From Lysobacteraceae bacterium (GTDB lineage: Bacteria; Pseudomonadota; Gammaproteobacteria; Xanthomonadales; Xanthomonadaceae): a stretch of 42,651 bases of DNA. The DNA is taken from the NCBI GenBank assembly GCA_008015095.1, contig SSEV01000193.1:1-42651 (forward strand), read 5' to 3'. Positions 1 through 10,400 of this stretch are shown here, in pieces (position 1 is the stretch's first letter; every line of letters begins with the position of its first letter). The notes under the pieces were generated by a model, which had not been told where the DNA came from, searched no databases, and worked only from the letters and a program-made list of their open reading frames with translations. Both the position numbers and the translations under genes were made by a program.

Positions 1-959
<959 letters not shown>

Positions 960-3659
960 TCACCCCGTGTTCTGAATCCCCGCTGCGATGCCGTTGACCG
1001 TGGTCACCAGGGTGCGGAATAGCGCGTCGTCGTCGCGGCCGGTGTCGCGCCAGCGGCGGAGCAGTTCGGCCTGCAGCAGGCTGATCGGATCGACATAGGG
1101 GTTGCGCAGGCGAATCGACAGGCGCAGGCGGTAGTCGTTCTGCAGCAACATGCTGCGGCCGCGCACGGCCAGCAGAGTGTCCAGGGTGCGTTCGAATTCT
1201 TCGGCGATGCCTGGAAAGAAATCGGCGTGTTGCGAGCCGGCGAGGTGCGAGTAGCGTTCGAAGATCGCGAGGTCGGATTTCGCCAGCAGCATTTCGATAT
1301 CGTCGAGCATCGCGGTAAAGAACGGCCAGTCGCGGGCCATCGCGGCCATCGCGTCGTGGCCGTATCGCTCGACGCCATGCGCCAGTGCGGTGCCGACGCC
1401 GTACCAGCCGGTGAGGCCGGAGCGGTTCTGCGACCAGGCGAAGACCCATGGGATCGCACGTAGCGCGTCGATGCCGCCTTCGCGACGCTTCGACGGGCGC
1501 GAGCCCAGGCGCAGGCGTTCGATCACGTCGATCGGCGTCGCCGCGCGGAAGTACGCGGGAAAATCCACGCGATCGTGCCCCAGCGCGCGGTAGTGCGCGC
1601 GTGAGACCGCGGCCAGATCCGCGGCCATTTCGCGCCATTGCGCCTCGCGCGGTTCGGGCGGGCGCGGACGCAGGCTGGCGCGCAGCACCGCGGCGGTGGC
1701 CTGTTCGAGATTGCGCAGGGCCAGCGCGCGGATGCCGTACTTGCGATGGATGACTTCGCCCTGTTCGGTCACGCGCAATACGCCGTCGACGCTGCCGCGC
1801 GGCGCGGCGATGATCGCGCGTTCGGTCTTGCCGCCGCCGCGGCTGACCGAGCCGCCTCGGCCGTGGAAGAACACGATGTGCACGCCGCTCTCGCGCGCGA
1901 CCTCGACCAGTTCGGCCTGCGCGCGCTGCAGCGCGTAACGCGAGGCGAGGATACCGCCGTCCTTGGCGCTGTCGGAATAGCCCAGCATCACGGTCTGGCG
2001 GTCGTCGCGGGCGCGCAGGTGGGTGCGATACACCGGGTCCGCCAACAAGGCGCGCACGATGGCGGGCGCGGCGCGCAGGTCGTCGATGGTCTCGAACAGC
2101 GGCGCGATATCGAGCGGCACGACATCGTCTTCGGTGCACGCGGCCGCGCGCGCCAGGGCCAGCACCGCCAACACGTCGGCGGCGCTGCGGCTCATGCTGA
2201 TGATGTAGGGGCCGAAGGCGTGCGTGCCGAAGGCGCTTCGCGCTTCGCGCACGGTGCGCAACACCGCGAGCGTCGGCTGCGCGGCGCCGGCGTCCGTGTC
2301 GATACGCGTCGTCCCCGCGATCAGCGCATGCAGCCTCGGAATGCGCTCGGCGGGATCGCGGCCGAACCAGTCCGGATCGCCGAGCAGCGCGGCGATGGCG
2401 AGATCATGCGTGCCGGAATCCTGGCGCAGATCGAGCGTGGCCAGATGGAAACCGAAGGTGCGCGCACGCCATAGCACGCGTTGCAAGGCGAAGCGGCCGG
2501 CGCGTTCGCCGCGATGATGGACCAGGCTGGCGTCGACCGCTTGCAGATCGGCGATGAAATCCTCGGCATGGGCATAGGCGCCGCCGCCGCCGTTGCCGGT
2601 CGCCGTCAGTCGCGCTCGCATCAGTTCGAGCAGGTGCCGATACGGCATGTCGGCGAGGCGGGGGCTGAATATCGCGGCGGCTTCGGGCAACATCGCGGCG
2701 TAGTCGGCGATGCGGGTCTCAATCGCTGTGTCCACGCCGATTCGATCACGGCTCTGGGTCAAGATCTCGCCGAGTGCGTGCAGATCGGCGCGATAGTTCG
2801 CCAGCACCTGACTGCGCTGCGTGGTCAGCGCGGCGCGCACGGTTTCGGCGCCGACGTTGGGATTGCCGTCCATATCGCCGCCGACCCAGGTGCCGAAGCG
2901 CAGCATCGGCGGCAGATCGATGCGTCGCCCGTACACTGCCTCGACTGCGTCGGAGAAGGCTTCGTAGTACACCGGCAGCGCGCGATAGAGCACGCTGTTG
3001 AGATAGAAGCCGATGTGTTCGATCTCGTCGGCGACGGTCGGTTGCTGGGGCGGTGTTTCCGCGGTCTGCCAGGTCGTGGTCAGCGCCTGACGGATGCGCG
3101 CCGTGTCGGCGCGGCGTTCCGCGGGCGTGCGCTGGCGGTCGATGTCGGCGATCAGACGTTCGGCGATCGTGCGCTCCTTCACCAGCAGCACGCGGCGCAC
3201 GGCTTCAGTCGGGTGCGCGGTGAACACCGGTTCGATCCGCAACTGCGGCAGCAGCGCGCCGAGTTCTTCGAGGCCCACGCCTTCGTCGCGCAGCGCGCGC
3301 AGCACTGCCGTCAATCCCCCCGGTTGCGGTGCGTCGGTGTTGCGCTGGTAGTCGCGGCGGCGGCGGATGCGATGGATGCGCTCGGCCAGATTGACCACGC
3401 CGAAATAGGCGGCGAAGGCGCGGACCAGGGCTTCTGCATCGTCCGGTGGCACCGCAGTGAGACGCGCGGCGATCTCGTCGATCTCCTCGCCCTGTTCGCG
3501 TCGTGCGATGGCCGCGCGACGTACCGATTCGACCTGCGTCAGCAGCTCGGAAGAGACCTGTTCGGCCAGCATGTCGCCGACCATGGCGCCGAGCCTGCGC
3601 ACATCGTCGCGCAGCAGGGTATCGGTCGCGGCGAATTCGAGAGTTTCGCGGACGCGCAT
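960..3659 (-). CDS. ppc: Phosphoenolpyruvate carboxylase
   Basis: Cytoplasmic anaplerotic enzyme that carboxylates PEP with bicarbonate to give oxaloacetate. The product is about 899 residues, the usual bacterial length. Diagnostic features are VFTAHPTEAVRR with the catalytic His in the N-terminal third, FHGRGGSVSRGGG, MLGYSDSAKDGG, and the invariant C-terminal QNTG. The frame extends 14 codons further to an ATG at 3701, but the protein from MRVRETLEF matches where the family begins, so 3659 is preferred; neither start has a strong Shine-Dalgarno. It follows gshA on the same strand after about 200 bases, so co-transcription is possible but not shown. Function is certain; the exact start is not. 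Confidence 0.96.
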   Translation of the reverse strand: MRVRETLEFAATDTLLRDDVRRLGAMVGDMLAEQVSSELLTQVESVRRAAIARREQGEEIDEIAARLTAVPPDDAEALVRAFAAYFGVVNLAERIHRIRRRRDYQRNTDAPQPGGLTAVLRALRDEGVGLEELGALLPQLRIEPVFTAHPTEAVRRVLLVKERTIAERLIADIDRQRTPAERRADTARIRQALTTTWQTAETPPQQPTVADEIEHIGFYLNSVLYRALPVYYEAFSDAVEAVYGRRIDLPPMLRFGTWVGGDMDGNPNVGAETVRAALTTQRSQVLANYRADLHALGEILTQSRDRIGVDTAIETRIADYAAMLPEAAAIFSPRLADMPYRHLLELMRARLTATGNGGGGAYAHAEDFIADLQAVDASLVHHRGERAGRFALQRVLWRARTFGFHLATLDLRQDSGTHDLAIAALLGDPDWFGRDPAERIPRLHALIAGTTRIDTDAGAAQPTLAVLRTVREARSAFGTHAFGPYIISMSRSAADVLAVLALARAAACTEDDVVPLDIAPLFETIDDLRAAPAIVRALLADPVYRTHLRARDDRQTVMLGYSDSAKDGGILASRYALQRAQAELVEVARESGVHIVFFHGRGGSVSRGGGKTERAIIAAPRGSVDGVLRVTEQGEVIHRKYGIRALALRNLEQATAAVLRASLRPRPPEPREAQWREMAADLAAVSRAHYRALGHDRVDFPAYFRAATPIDVIERLRLGSRPSKRREGGIDALRAIPWVFAWSQNRSGLTGWYGVGTALAHGVERYGHDAMAAMARDWPFFTAMLDDIEMLLAKSDLAIFERYSHLAGSQHADFFPGIAEEFERTLDTLLAVRGRSMLLQNDYRLRLSIRLRNPYVDPISLLQAELLRRWRDTGRDDDALFRTLVTTVNGIAAGIQNTG

Positions 3660-3857
3660 GAGGGGGTCGCAGTGGGGGTGCGAACCGCCGAGATTACACA
3701 ATGCAGGCCCGGGCAGACAGATGGCGGCGGCCGCGACGATGCGCGAAGCGCTTGTCGCGGCTTGCGCCGCCTGCCGGCAAACGCTTGTACTGCCCCCACG
3801 GGCAGCGCTGCAGCAGGCTGTTTTTGAACAGGTGGATAGACCGGCGTGGGATGGGGC

Positions 3858-5252
3858 TCAATAAGCGAACTCGCGGAATACGCGGTCGATGTCGCCCTTC
3901 CACTCGCCATGGAATAACGCCAATTTGCGCTCGGCCGGGGTCTGCCCGACCTCCACAGATTCGATCAACGGGTCGAGGAAGCGGGTTTCGTCGACGCCAT
4001 TGCGATTGAGCACCGCGCGGCGGCGCAGGCCTTCGCTGGCGATCTTCAGCGCCTCGCGAGCCAGGTCGCGCACCGTCGCGCCGCGCACGCCGCCTAGCGG
4101 CGCCGGCAGTTTCAATGCATGGCGCGGCACGCCATCGCGCAAGGCATGGCGTTCGGCCGGGGTGAAATCCTTGACCAGATCCCAGGCGGCATCGAGCGCT
4201 GCGTCGTCATAGAGCAAACCGACCCAGAACGCGGGCAAGGCGCACAGCCTGCCCCAGGGGCCACCGTCGGCGCCGCGCATTTCCAGATATTTCTTCAGGC
4301 GCACTTCGGGGAACGCCGTGGTCATGTGGTCCGACCAGTCGCGCAGCGTCGGTTGCGCCCCCGGTAGAGCCGGCAATTCGCCAGCGAGAAAATCCCGGAA
4401 GCTCTGTCCGCTGGCGTCGACGTATCTGCCGTCGCGGTAAGAGAAATACATCGGCACATCGAGCAGATAGTCGACATAACGCTCGTAGCCGAAACCGTCC
4501 TCGAACACGAAATCGAGCATGCCGGTGCGATCGGGATCGGTATCGGTCCAGATGTGCGAACGATAGCTGAGGTAACCGTTGGGCTTGCCCTCGGTGAACG
4601 GAGAATCGGCGAACAAGGCGGTCGCCACCGGCTGCAGCGCCAGCGAGACCCGGAACTTCTTGACCATGTCCGCTTCGCTGGCGTAATCCAGATTGACCTG
4701 TACGGTGCAAGTGCGGGTCATCATGTCCAGGCCGAGGTTGCCGACCTTGGGCATGTAGGCGCGCATGATCCGGTAACGGCCCTTGGGCATCCACGGCATG
4801 TCTTCGCGTCGCCACTTCGGTTGGAAACCCATGCCGAGGAAGCCCAGGCCGAGTTCGTCTGCGATGGTCTTCACTTCTTTGAGATGCGAATGCACTTCGT
4901 CGCAGGTCTGGTGGATGTTCTGCAGCGGCGCGCCGGAGAGTTCGAGTTGTCCGGCCGGCTCCAGGCTCACCGATGCGTTGTCGCGCAGCAGGGCGATGGT
5001 GCGGGCCGGCGCGCCGTCGACGCTTTCAGCGACCGGTTGCCAGCCGAAGCGGGTCAGGCCGGTGAGCAACGCTTCGATGCCATGCTCGCCATCGAAGGCG
5101 GGCGGATGCAGATCGTCGAGACGAAAACCGAATTTCTCGTGCTCGGTGCCGATGCGCCAGTCGGACTTGGGCTTCTCGCCCGAAGCGAGCACCGCGACCA
5201 GGGCGTCGCGTCCGGTGATGGGGGTGTCGGCGACGTGGCTGGGGCTGGACAT
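3858..5252 (-). CDS. gshA: Glutamate-cysteine ligase (plant/alphaproteobacterial-type GCS2 family)
   Basis: First enzyme of glutathione synthesis: ATP-dependent ligation of glutamate and cysteine in the cytoplasm. The product is about 464 residues. Visible motifs are [13 protein letters not shown] near the N terminus, [32 protein letters not shown], and a C-terminal [11 protein letters not shown] segment, all typical of the plant-type branch used by xanthomonads and alphaproteobacteria rather than the E. coli type. The open frame continues 32 codons upstream, but the ATG at 5252 has GGAG seven bases ahead and starts just before the conserved region. The gene is divergent from the oligopeptide-binding protein gene, leaving about 220 bases for two promoters. 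Gives context to the glutathione-dependent frmA nearby. Confidence 0.94.
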   Translation of the reverse strand: MSSPSHVADTPITGRDALVAVLASGEKPKSDWRIGTEHEKFGFRLDDLHPPAFDGEHGIEALLTGLTRFGWQPVAESVDGAPARTIALLRDNASVSLEPAGQLELSGAPLQNIHQTCDEVHSHLKEVKTIADELGLGFLGMGFQPKWRREDMPWMPKGRYRIMRAYMPKVGNLGLDMMTRTCTVQVNLDYASEADMVKKFRVSLALQPVATALFADSPFTEGKPNGYLSYRSHIWTDTDPDRTGMLDFVFEDGFGYERYVDYLLDVPMYFSYRDGRYVDASGQSFRDFLAGELPALPGAQPTLRDWSDHMTTAFPEVRLKKYLEMRGADGGPWGRLCALPAFWVGLLYDDAALDAAWDLVKDFTPAERHALRDGVPRHALKLPAPLGGVRGATVRDLAREALKIASEGLRRRAVLNRNGVDETRFLDPLIESVEVGQTPAERKLALFHGEWKGDIDRVFREFAY

Positions 5253-5471
5253 GACGGGCTCCGGTGGGACAGAGACTCGATAGAGGGCCGGAGCGGGCGA
5301 GACGTTGCGTCCGCGACGCGATCGGTGCTTTGCGATACACGAGTTCAAGATGCGAGCTAGGCCAGATGGGGCCGCTGCCCTAACATCACAAGGGTCGCAT
5401 CCGATTTTGCACTATAGCCTGAGGGTATGCCCCGTGCTTTCATCGCCTGCTTTCTCGCCGTTTGCGCTCAT

Positions 5472-7067
5472 ATGACACGCGCTCCGTCTACCGGCGCCCT
5501 GTTCGCTTTGCTGTTGTGCTGTTGCGCCGTCCAGGCGCATGCGCAGTCGTCCGTGGCCGTGCGGCTGGAACGCGGCAACGGGCCGGAGCCCGCCACGCTC
5601 GATGCGCACAAATGCCAGGAAGTGGCCTGCTCGAACGTGTTGCGCGATCTGTACGAAGGCTTGGTCAGCGAAGACGCGGCGGGGCGATTGATTCCCGGAA
5701 TGGCCGAAAGCTGGACGGTGTCGGCCGATGGTCGCCGTTGGACCTTCCGCCTGCGTTCCGACTTGCGTTGGAGCAACGGCGAACCGCTGACCGCGCAGGC
5801 AGTGCTCGCCAGTTTCCGTCGCGCGTTCGCGCCGGAGACGGCAGCGCCCTTCGCCGAGCAGTTCGATGCGATCGAGCATGTCGCGGCCGTGCGCAGCGGC
5901 GCGTTGCCGCCGGAGCGGCTCGGGATCGACGCGCCCGATGCGCGCACGGTGCGCATTCGCACCACGCGGCAGATCGCATTGCCTGCGCTGTTGACCTTGC
6001 CGATCGCGTTTCCGGTGTATCTGCCGGCGGTGGCGCGGCATGGCCATCAGCACACCCGTCCGGGGCGGCTGGTCGGCAACGGGGCGTATCGTCTGCGTGC
6101 GTGGACGCCGCAGGCCAATCTCGAAGTCGAGCGCAATCCGTACTTCCATGCCGCGACGGCAGTGATGATCGAGCGCGTACGGTTTCACGTGACCGAAGAC
6201 GCCGCTGCGGAATTGCAACGCTTCGCGGCGGGCGATCTGCATCTGACCGAGACCGTCCCGCCGCAGCCGTTGCCGGCGTTGCGTCGACGTTTCGGCTCCC
6301 GGTTGCGCATCTCGCCCTATCTCGGCGCGTTCTGGCTCGGACTGAATCTCTCGCAGCCTCCGTTGCGCGAGGATCAACGCCTGCGCGAGGCGCTCTCGCT
6401 GGCGGTGGATCGCGGCAAGCTCACGCGCTACGTCACCGGTTTCGGCGAAACGCCGGCTTACGGCATCGTGCCGCCCGGAATCCCGGGCTATACGCCGGCC
6501 GCGCTGCACTGGGCGGATTGGGAGCAATCGCGTCGAGAAGCGCACGCCCGGGCCCTGTATCGCGCGGCGGGCTACGGGCCGGAGCGGCCGTTGGTCATCG
6601 AGTTGCGCTATAACACTTCGATTCCGCACCGACGCATGGCGCTTGCGGTCGCGGCGATGTGGCGACAGACCCTCGGCGTGCGCGTGCGTCTGCGCAACGA
6701 GGAATGGAAAGTGTTCGTGCAGAATCGTAAACAGCGCACGATCACCCAGGTGTTTCGCGGCGGTTGGATCGGGGATGTCGCCGATGCGCGCAACTTCCTG
6801 GTCGCGTTTTCCGACGATGGCGCGTTGAATTGGCCGGGCTACGCCGATGCGCGGTATCGCGAACTGTTCGCCAAGGCCGAAGCGGCGCGCGACGAGACCG
6901 CACGCAACGCCTGGCTGCATGCGGCGGAAACCCGTCTGTTGCACGCGCATGCGATGATTCCCCTGTATTTTTATACGTCGAAGCATCTGGTCTCCGATCG
7001 GATCGAAGGCTTCGCGGCCAACCCCATGGACCGTCACCCGTCGCGCTGGCTGCGGTTGCGGCCCTGA
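5472..7067 (+). CDS. Periplasmic oligopeptide-binding protein of an ABC transporter (SBP_bac_5)
   Basis: Extracytoplasmic solute-binding protein of the OppA/DppA type that delivers peptides to an ABC permease. About 531 residues, normal for the family. The mature part shows ERGNGPEPATLDAHKCQ at the N terminus, LYEGLVSEDAAGRLIPGMAESW, WTFRLRSDLRWSNGEPLTA, and GNGAYRLRAWTPQANLEVERNPYF, all classical. The signal peptide (LFALLLCCCAVQAHAQ) fits best with the start at 5472; an in-frame ATG at 5427 would give an unusually long leader but lies just after a TATAGC sequence, so it cannot be excluded. It is followed 22 bases later by a VIT-family gene and then an OppB-like permease. No second permease or ATPase is in the window. 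Confidence 0.9.
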   Translation: MTRAPSTGALFALLLCCCAVQAHAQSSVAVRLERGNGPEPATLDAHKCQEVACSNVLRDLYEGLVSEDAAGRLIPGMAESWTVSADGRRWTFRLRSDLRWSNGEPLTAQAVLASFRRAFAPETAAPFAEQFDAIEHVAAVRSGALPPERLGIDAPDARTVRIRTTRQIALPALLTLPIAFPVYLPAVARHGHQHTRPGRLVGNGAYRLRAWTPQANLEVERNPYFHAATAVMIERVRFHVTEDAAAELQRFAAGDLHLTETVPPQPLPALRRRFGSRLRISPYLGAFWLGLNLSQPPLREDQRLREALSLAVDRGKLTRYVTGFGETPAYGIVPPGIPGYTPAALHWADWEQSRREAHARALYRAAGYGPERPLVIELRYNTSIPHRRMALAVAAMWRQTLGVRVRLRNEEWKVFVQNRKQRTITQVFRGGWIGDVADARNFLVAFSDDGALNWPGYADARYRELFAKAEAARDETARNAWLHAAETRLLHAHAMIPLYFYTSKHLVSDRIEGFAANPMDRHPSRWLRLRP

Positions 7068-7089
7068 ATCAACGAGCGAGGACGTCCCC

Positions 7090-7785
7090 ATGCGCAGCCG
7101 ACATATCGAAAACCACCGGACCGAACGCGTGGGCTGGCTGCGCGCGGCGGTGCTTGGCGCCAACGACGGCATCATTTCGATCGCCGGGCTGGTCGTCGGT
7201 GTGGCCGCCACCGGCGCCGGCGCCGGCACTGTGCTCACTACCGGCGTCGCCGGCATCGTCGCCGGCGCGATGTCGATGGCCGCCGGCGAATATGTGTCGG
7301 TGCAGTCCCAGGCCGATACCGAACGCGCCGATATCGCGAAAGAGACCCGCGAGCTGGCCGAAGAGCCCGAACACGAGCTGCAGGAGCTGACGCATATCTA
7401 TGTCAAGCGCGGCCTGACCCGCGAACTCGCGCATCAGGTCGCGGTGCAGCTCACTGCGCACGATGCGTTGGGCGCGCATGCGCGCGACGAGTTGGGCATC
7501 ACCGAAATGCTGCGCGCGCGGCCGCTGCAGGCGGCGTTGGCATCGGCCGCCGCCTTCGCTTGCGGAGCGTTACTGCCGATCATCGCGGTGCTGCTCGCGC
7601 CGACTGGCCGGATCGAAACCGTGACCATCGCGATCACCGTATGCGCCTTGTTCGGCTCCGGCGCGCTCGCCGCGCGCGCGGGCGGCGCGCCAATGCTGCG
7701 CGGCGCGCTACGCGTCGGGTTCTGGGGCGTGGCGGCGATGGTCGCGGCCGCGCTGATCGGACGGCTGTTCCAGGTTCCCGTGTGA
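7090..7785 (+). CDS. VIT/CCC1-family membrane transporter (probable Fe2+/Mn2+)
   Basis: Inner-membrane protein of the vacuolar-iron-transporter-like family, which moves ferrous iron or manganese. About 231 residues. The N-terminal half has the signature VLGANDGIISIAGLVVGV, a glycine-rich second helix, then GAMSMAAGEYVSVQSQ, with a charged cytoplasmic segment rich in E and R (about residues 75-140) and two or three further hydrophobic helices toward the C terminus. It sits between the peptide-binding protein and the permease; its stop codon overlaps the GTG start of the permease by two bases, so the three are probably one transcript. Metal specificity cannot be told from sequence. Confidence 0.9.
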   Translation: MRSRHIENHRTERVGWLRAAVLGANDGIISIAGLVVGVAATGAGAGTVLTTGVAGIVAGAMSMAAGEYVSVQSQADTERADIAKETRELAEEPEHELQELTHIYVKRGLTRELAHQVAVQLTAHDALGAHARDELGITEMLRARPLQAALASAAAFACGALLPIIAVLLAPTGRIETVTIAITVCALFGSGALAARAGGAPMLRGALRVGFWGVAAMVAAALIGRLFQVPV

Positions 7786-8723
7786 ACCGCACCCCCATTC
7801 CCTTTGCCGCCTGGGCCTCGCGGTGGATCGAGGCATTGCTGACGCTGTGGTTGTTGGCGAGTCTGTGTTTCGTGTTGCTGCGCGCCGCGCCCGGTGGGCC
7901 GTTCGACACCGAAAAATCCGCGCCGCCGGAAGTGCAGGCGGCGCTGGCCGCGCAGTATCGGTTGGATCAGCCGATCCTCGCGCAATACGGCGCATGGTTG
8001 GGCGATGTGCTTCGCGGCGATCTCGGCCCCTCGTTCCAATACCCCGACTACACCGTCAATCAGCTGGTCGCGCAGGCCTTGCCGGTGTCCGCGATCAATG
8101 GCGGCTTGGCCTTGTCGATGGCGTTGCTGCTCGGCGTGCCGCTGGGCGTCGTCGCGGCATTACGTCCGGGATCCTGGTTGGACCGTGCGCTGATGCTCGT
8201 CGCCGGGATGGGCCTTGCCGTGCCGAAGTTCGTGGTCGCGCCCTTGCTGGTGTTGTTGTTCGCGGTGACCTTGCATTGGCTGCCGGCAGGGGGGTGGGGC
8301 GATACGGACAATCTGGTGTTGCCGGTGGTCGCGCGCGCGCTGCCGAACCTGGCGTATTGCGCACGACTGATGCGCGCATCGATGCTGGAAACCCTGTCCG
8401 CGGAATACCTGATCGCGGCGCGCGCGCGCGGTTTCGGCGGTGTGCGATTGCTGTTCGCACACGCCTTGCGGCCGGCGCTCTTGCCGGTGGTCGCGTGGTT
8501 GTCGCCGGCCATGATCAACATCGTCACCGGGTCCGCGGTGGTCGAGCAGGTGTTCGGTATCCCGGGCATGGGGCGTTATTTCGTCCAGGGCGCGCTCAAC
8601 CGCGATTACACCCTGGTGCTGGGCGTAGTGCTGGTGGTTGGGGCCTCGATTGTCGTGATCAACGCCCTGGTCGATGGCCTGCGACGTTGGATGGACCCGC
8701 GGCTGCGCGACGCCACGCCTTGA
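7782..8723 (+). CDS. OppB/DppB-type ABC transporter permease
   Basis: Inner-membrane permease subunit of a peptide/nickel-type ABC importer, 313 residues. Typical elements are LCFVLLRAAPGGPF after the first helix, LDQPILAQYGAWLGDVLRGDLGPS (periplasmic loop, residues roughly 53-77), several transmembrane helices, and the EAA-type coupling loop YLIAARARGFGGVRLLF before HALRPALLPV. The GTG start at 7782 overlaps the TGA of the preceding gene, implying translational coupling. No OppC, OppD or OppF gene follows: the next gene is unrelated and over 240 bases away, so the partner subunits must be encoded elsewhere if the transporter works. Confidence 0.92.
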   Translation: MNRTPIPFAAWASRWIEALLTLWLLASLCFVLLRAAPGGPFDTEKSAPPEVQAALAAQYRLDQPILAQYGAWLGDVLRGDLGPSFQYPDYTVNQLVAQALPVSAINGGLALSMALLLGVPLGVVAALRPGSWLDRALMLVAGMGLAVPKFVVAPLLVLLFAVTLHWLPAGGWGDTDNLVLPVVARALPNLAYCARLMRASMLETLSAEYLIAARARGFGGVRLLFAHALRPALLPVVAWLSPAMINIVTGSAVVEQVFGIPGMGRYFVQGALNRDYTLVLGVVLVVGASIVVINALVDGLRRWMDPRLRDATP

Positions 8724-8966
8724 CCGCGTCGTCGTCGCCCGTGTCCGGAACATGCCCGGATTCGCTTGCGACGAATCAGCCGCTTATGCGCTTGTTCCAT
8801 CGCCATCCATGACTGCGCCTGCAGAGTGTTTTCGACAGCCTGCAGGGCAGGATCATGGCGGCATCATTGTGGACGCCCACGACGCACGACGGTCGCCTCA
8901 CGGAAGGCCGCAAGTTAAGCTGGAACACGGCGCGCACGCGCGCCGTCATCACGACGGAGGTAAGGC

Positions 8967-9815
8967 ATGCGTTCGATTTATGAAGCCGTCCATATCGCCG
9001 ATGCGTATCTGATCCGGCAGCTGCTTGAGCAAGAAGGCATCCCTGCGCATGTCGCTGGGGAATATCTGCAAGGCGTGGTCGGCGAGATTCCCGCCGATAC
9101 CCGGGTGCGGGTGATGGTCGCCGACGAGGACAGTGGGCGCGCACGGGAGATCATTCGCGAATGGGAGCGTGGCGAAGTCGTCGATGAGACGACGCTGAAC
9201 GCATTGGCCGAGGACGCTGGCGCGCCGCCCCAAGAGGCGGCGTCCGCGCGCGCGCCGCAGCAGGGCGGTTGGGGATGGTTGGCGATGCTGTTCGCGGGCG
9301 TCGCGATCGGCGTCGGGGTCACCTGGGCCGGGTTGCGCGGGCCGACCCTGGAGCACGGCGTCGATTATGACGGCGACGGCGGGATCGACGAGCGTTTGTT
9401 CTATTCCGGCGATCGTCTCCTGCGCGTTGAGACCGACCGTAATCGCGACCGTAAGATCGATCAGGTTTTCCACTACGACGAGTACGGTTCGCCGGAACGC
9501 GGCGTGTGCGACGACGATTTCGACGGCCGCATGGAATCGCGCGAACAGTACGCGCATGGGCAACTGGCGTCGAAACGGGTCGATCGCGATGGCGATGGAC
9601 ATGCCGAATACCGCAGCGAGTTCCTGCTCGGCGTCGTTTTCCGCGAAGAATGGTTCGATCGCGAAGATCGTGTGCTCAAACGGGTGGAATACCGGCAAGG
9701 GATTCCGGCGCAAGGGGCCTATGACCGCGATGGCGACGGCAGACTCGACACCGCGCGTCGTTACGATGCGCGCGGCGAAATCGTCGGTGAGACGCCGCTC
9801 GAACCGCGGGCGTGA
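8967..9815 (+). CDS. DUF2007-like membrane protein with Asp-rich, EF-hand-loop-like repeats
   Basis: The 282-residue protein has three parts. Residues 1-65 (MRSIYEAVHIADAYLIRQL and following) resemble the DUF2007 putative signal-transducing domain. A linker leads to one hydrophobic segment at about 103-124. The rest contains five Asp/Gly-rich loops: DYDGDGGID at about 133, DRNRDRKID at 157, DDDFDGRME at 182, DRDGDGHAE at 206 and DRDGDGRLD at 253. These match the calcium-binding DxDxDG loop, as in dockerin- or thrombospondin-type-3-like repeats. A GGAGG sequence seven bases before the ATG supports the start. The gene stands alone, followed by a 12-bp hairpin. Calcium binding, and the inference that one end is outside the membrane, are unproven. 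Confidence 0.75.
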   Translation: MRSIYEAVHIADAYLIRQLLEQEGIPAHVAGEYLQGVVGEIPADTRVRVMVADEDSGRAREIIREWERGEVVDETTLNALAEDAGAPPQEAASARAPQQGGWGWLAMLFAGVAIGVGVTWAGLRGPTLEHGVDYDGDGGIDERLFYSGDRLLRVETDRNRDRKIDQVFHYDEYGSPERGVCDDDFDGRMESREQYAHGQLASKRVDRDGDGHAEYRSEFLLGVVFREEWFDREDRVLKRVEYRQGIPAQGAYDRDGDGRLDTARRYDARGEIVGETPLEPRA

Positions 9816-9904
9816 GCCGCAACTCGACGCCAGGCTTGGATGCCGGAGCTTGAACGAAAGCATGGGCGCCGAAATCGCTCCGGGTCAAGAATGCGGCTCG
9901 CCAC

Positions 9905-9933
9905 GAACCCTGATGCGGTGCGCATCAGGGTTC
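9905..9933 (+). terminator. Perfect 12-bp stem-loop after the DUF2007-like gene
   Basis: GAACCCTGATGC at 9905-9916 pairs perfectly with GCATCAGGGTTC at 9922-9933 around a 5-base loop. There is no U-run after it, so it may be an imperfect terminator or an RNA 3'-end stabiliser. It separates the upstream gene from the protease array. Confidence 0.5.
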
Positions 9934-9989
9934 ATGGAAAGTTCACCGCATCCGCGCAGTTAGATTCTCATTAGAGTGTGTCGTATTGC

Positions 9990-10003
9990 GCACAAATTTG
10001 TGC
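9990..10003. promoter_or_regulatory. 14-bp perfect palindrome GCACAAATTTGTGC (candidate operator)
   Basis: An AT-centred perfect palindrome in an otherwise GC-rich 585-base gap (9816-10400) before the first protease gene, about 80 bases upstream of the candidate -35. Position and symmetry fit a dimeric regulator site. No regulator can be named from the sequence. Confidence 0.45.
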
Positions 10004-10085
10004 ATATTTCTCACGCGATCTCTCGGCGTTCGGAGACCGATTGAGCGCGTGAATGCTTTGTCTCGCGATGTCACGCAAGTGTCGC

Positions 10086-10113
10086 TTGCGTTGTGATCAA
10101 AGACTGGTAATGT
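10086..10113 (+). promoter_or_regulatory. Candidate promoter of protease 1: TTGCGT-N16-TAATGT
   Basis: TTGCGT at 10086-10091 and TAATGT at 10108-10113 with 16 bases between. The same two hexamers with the same spacing, followed by the same GCGC, occur upstream of protease 5 at 16909-16936. The coding start is almost 290 bases downstream, so the message would have a long 5' leader. Seen by comparing the two copies; activity is inferred. Confidence 0.45.
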
Positions 10114-10240
10114 GCGCCCGCGGCATGGAATGAGCCGATCGCAGAAGACCGAACCATGGAACAGGATGGTCGCGCCCCGCCCGGGCATTCGGATCTCTCA
10201 TTCCGCCGCGCATCCGCTGACAGCGCGCCGTGCAAGGGCC

Positions 10241-10301
10241 TGGGCAACCGCCCGACTCGCGATTCGAAAAACGCACACGAGGTGTCTTTTTCGATAACCC
10301 G
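10241..10301. repeat. Degenerate right half of a family A MITE-like repeat
   Basis: The run with CGACTCGCGATTCGAAAAACGC followed by CTTTTTCGATAA at a matching distance resembles the right half of the family A repeats at 16546-16743 and 21824-21980. The left half is not recognisable, so this is probably a decayed fragment inside the leader region of protease 1. Confidence 0.35.
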
Positions 10302-10400
10302 CCAAGCGCGCGACGCAGCAGCAAAAGACAAGGCCCGCTGCGCGGGTCCGCGTCGGTCTGTTTACAACATTGAAAAATCAATCACATCAAGGAGTGAATC

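Noticed and set aside
1638..3827. Long plus-strand open frames opposite ppc
   Set aside because: They are antisense frames of a GC-rich gene, have no family motifs or start signals, and ppc is unambiguous on the other strand.
3816..3850. CAGCAGGCTGTTTTTGAACAG between gshA and ppc as a repeat remnant
   Set aside because: Only the end-like part resembles family A and no interior block matches, so the similarity may be chance.
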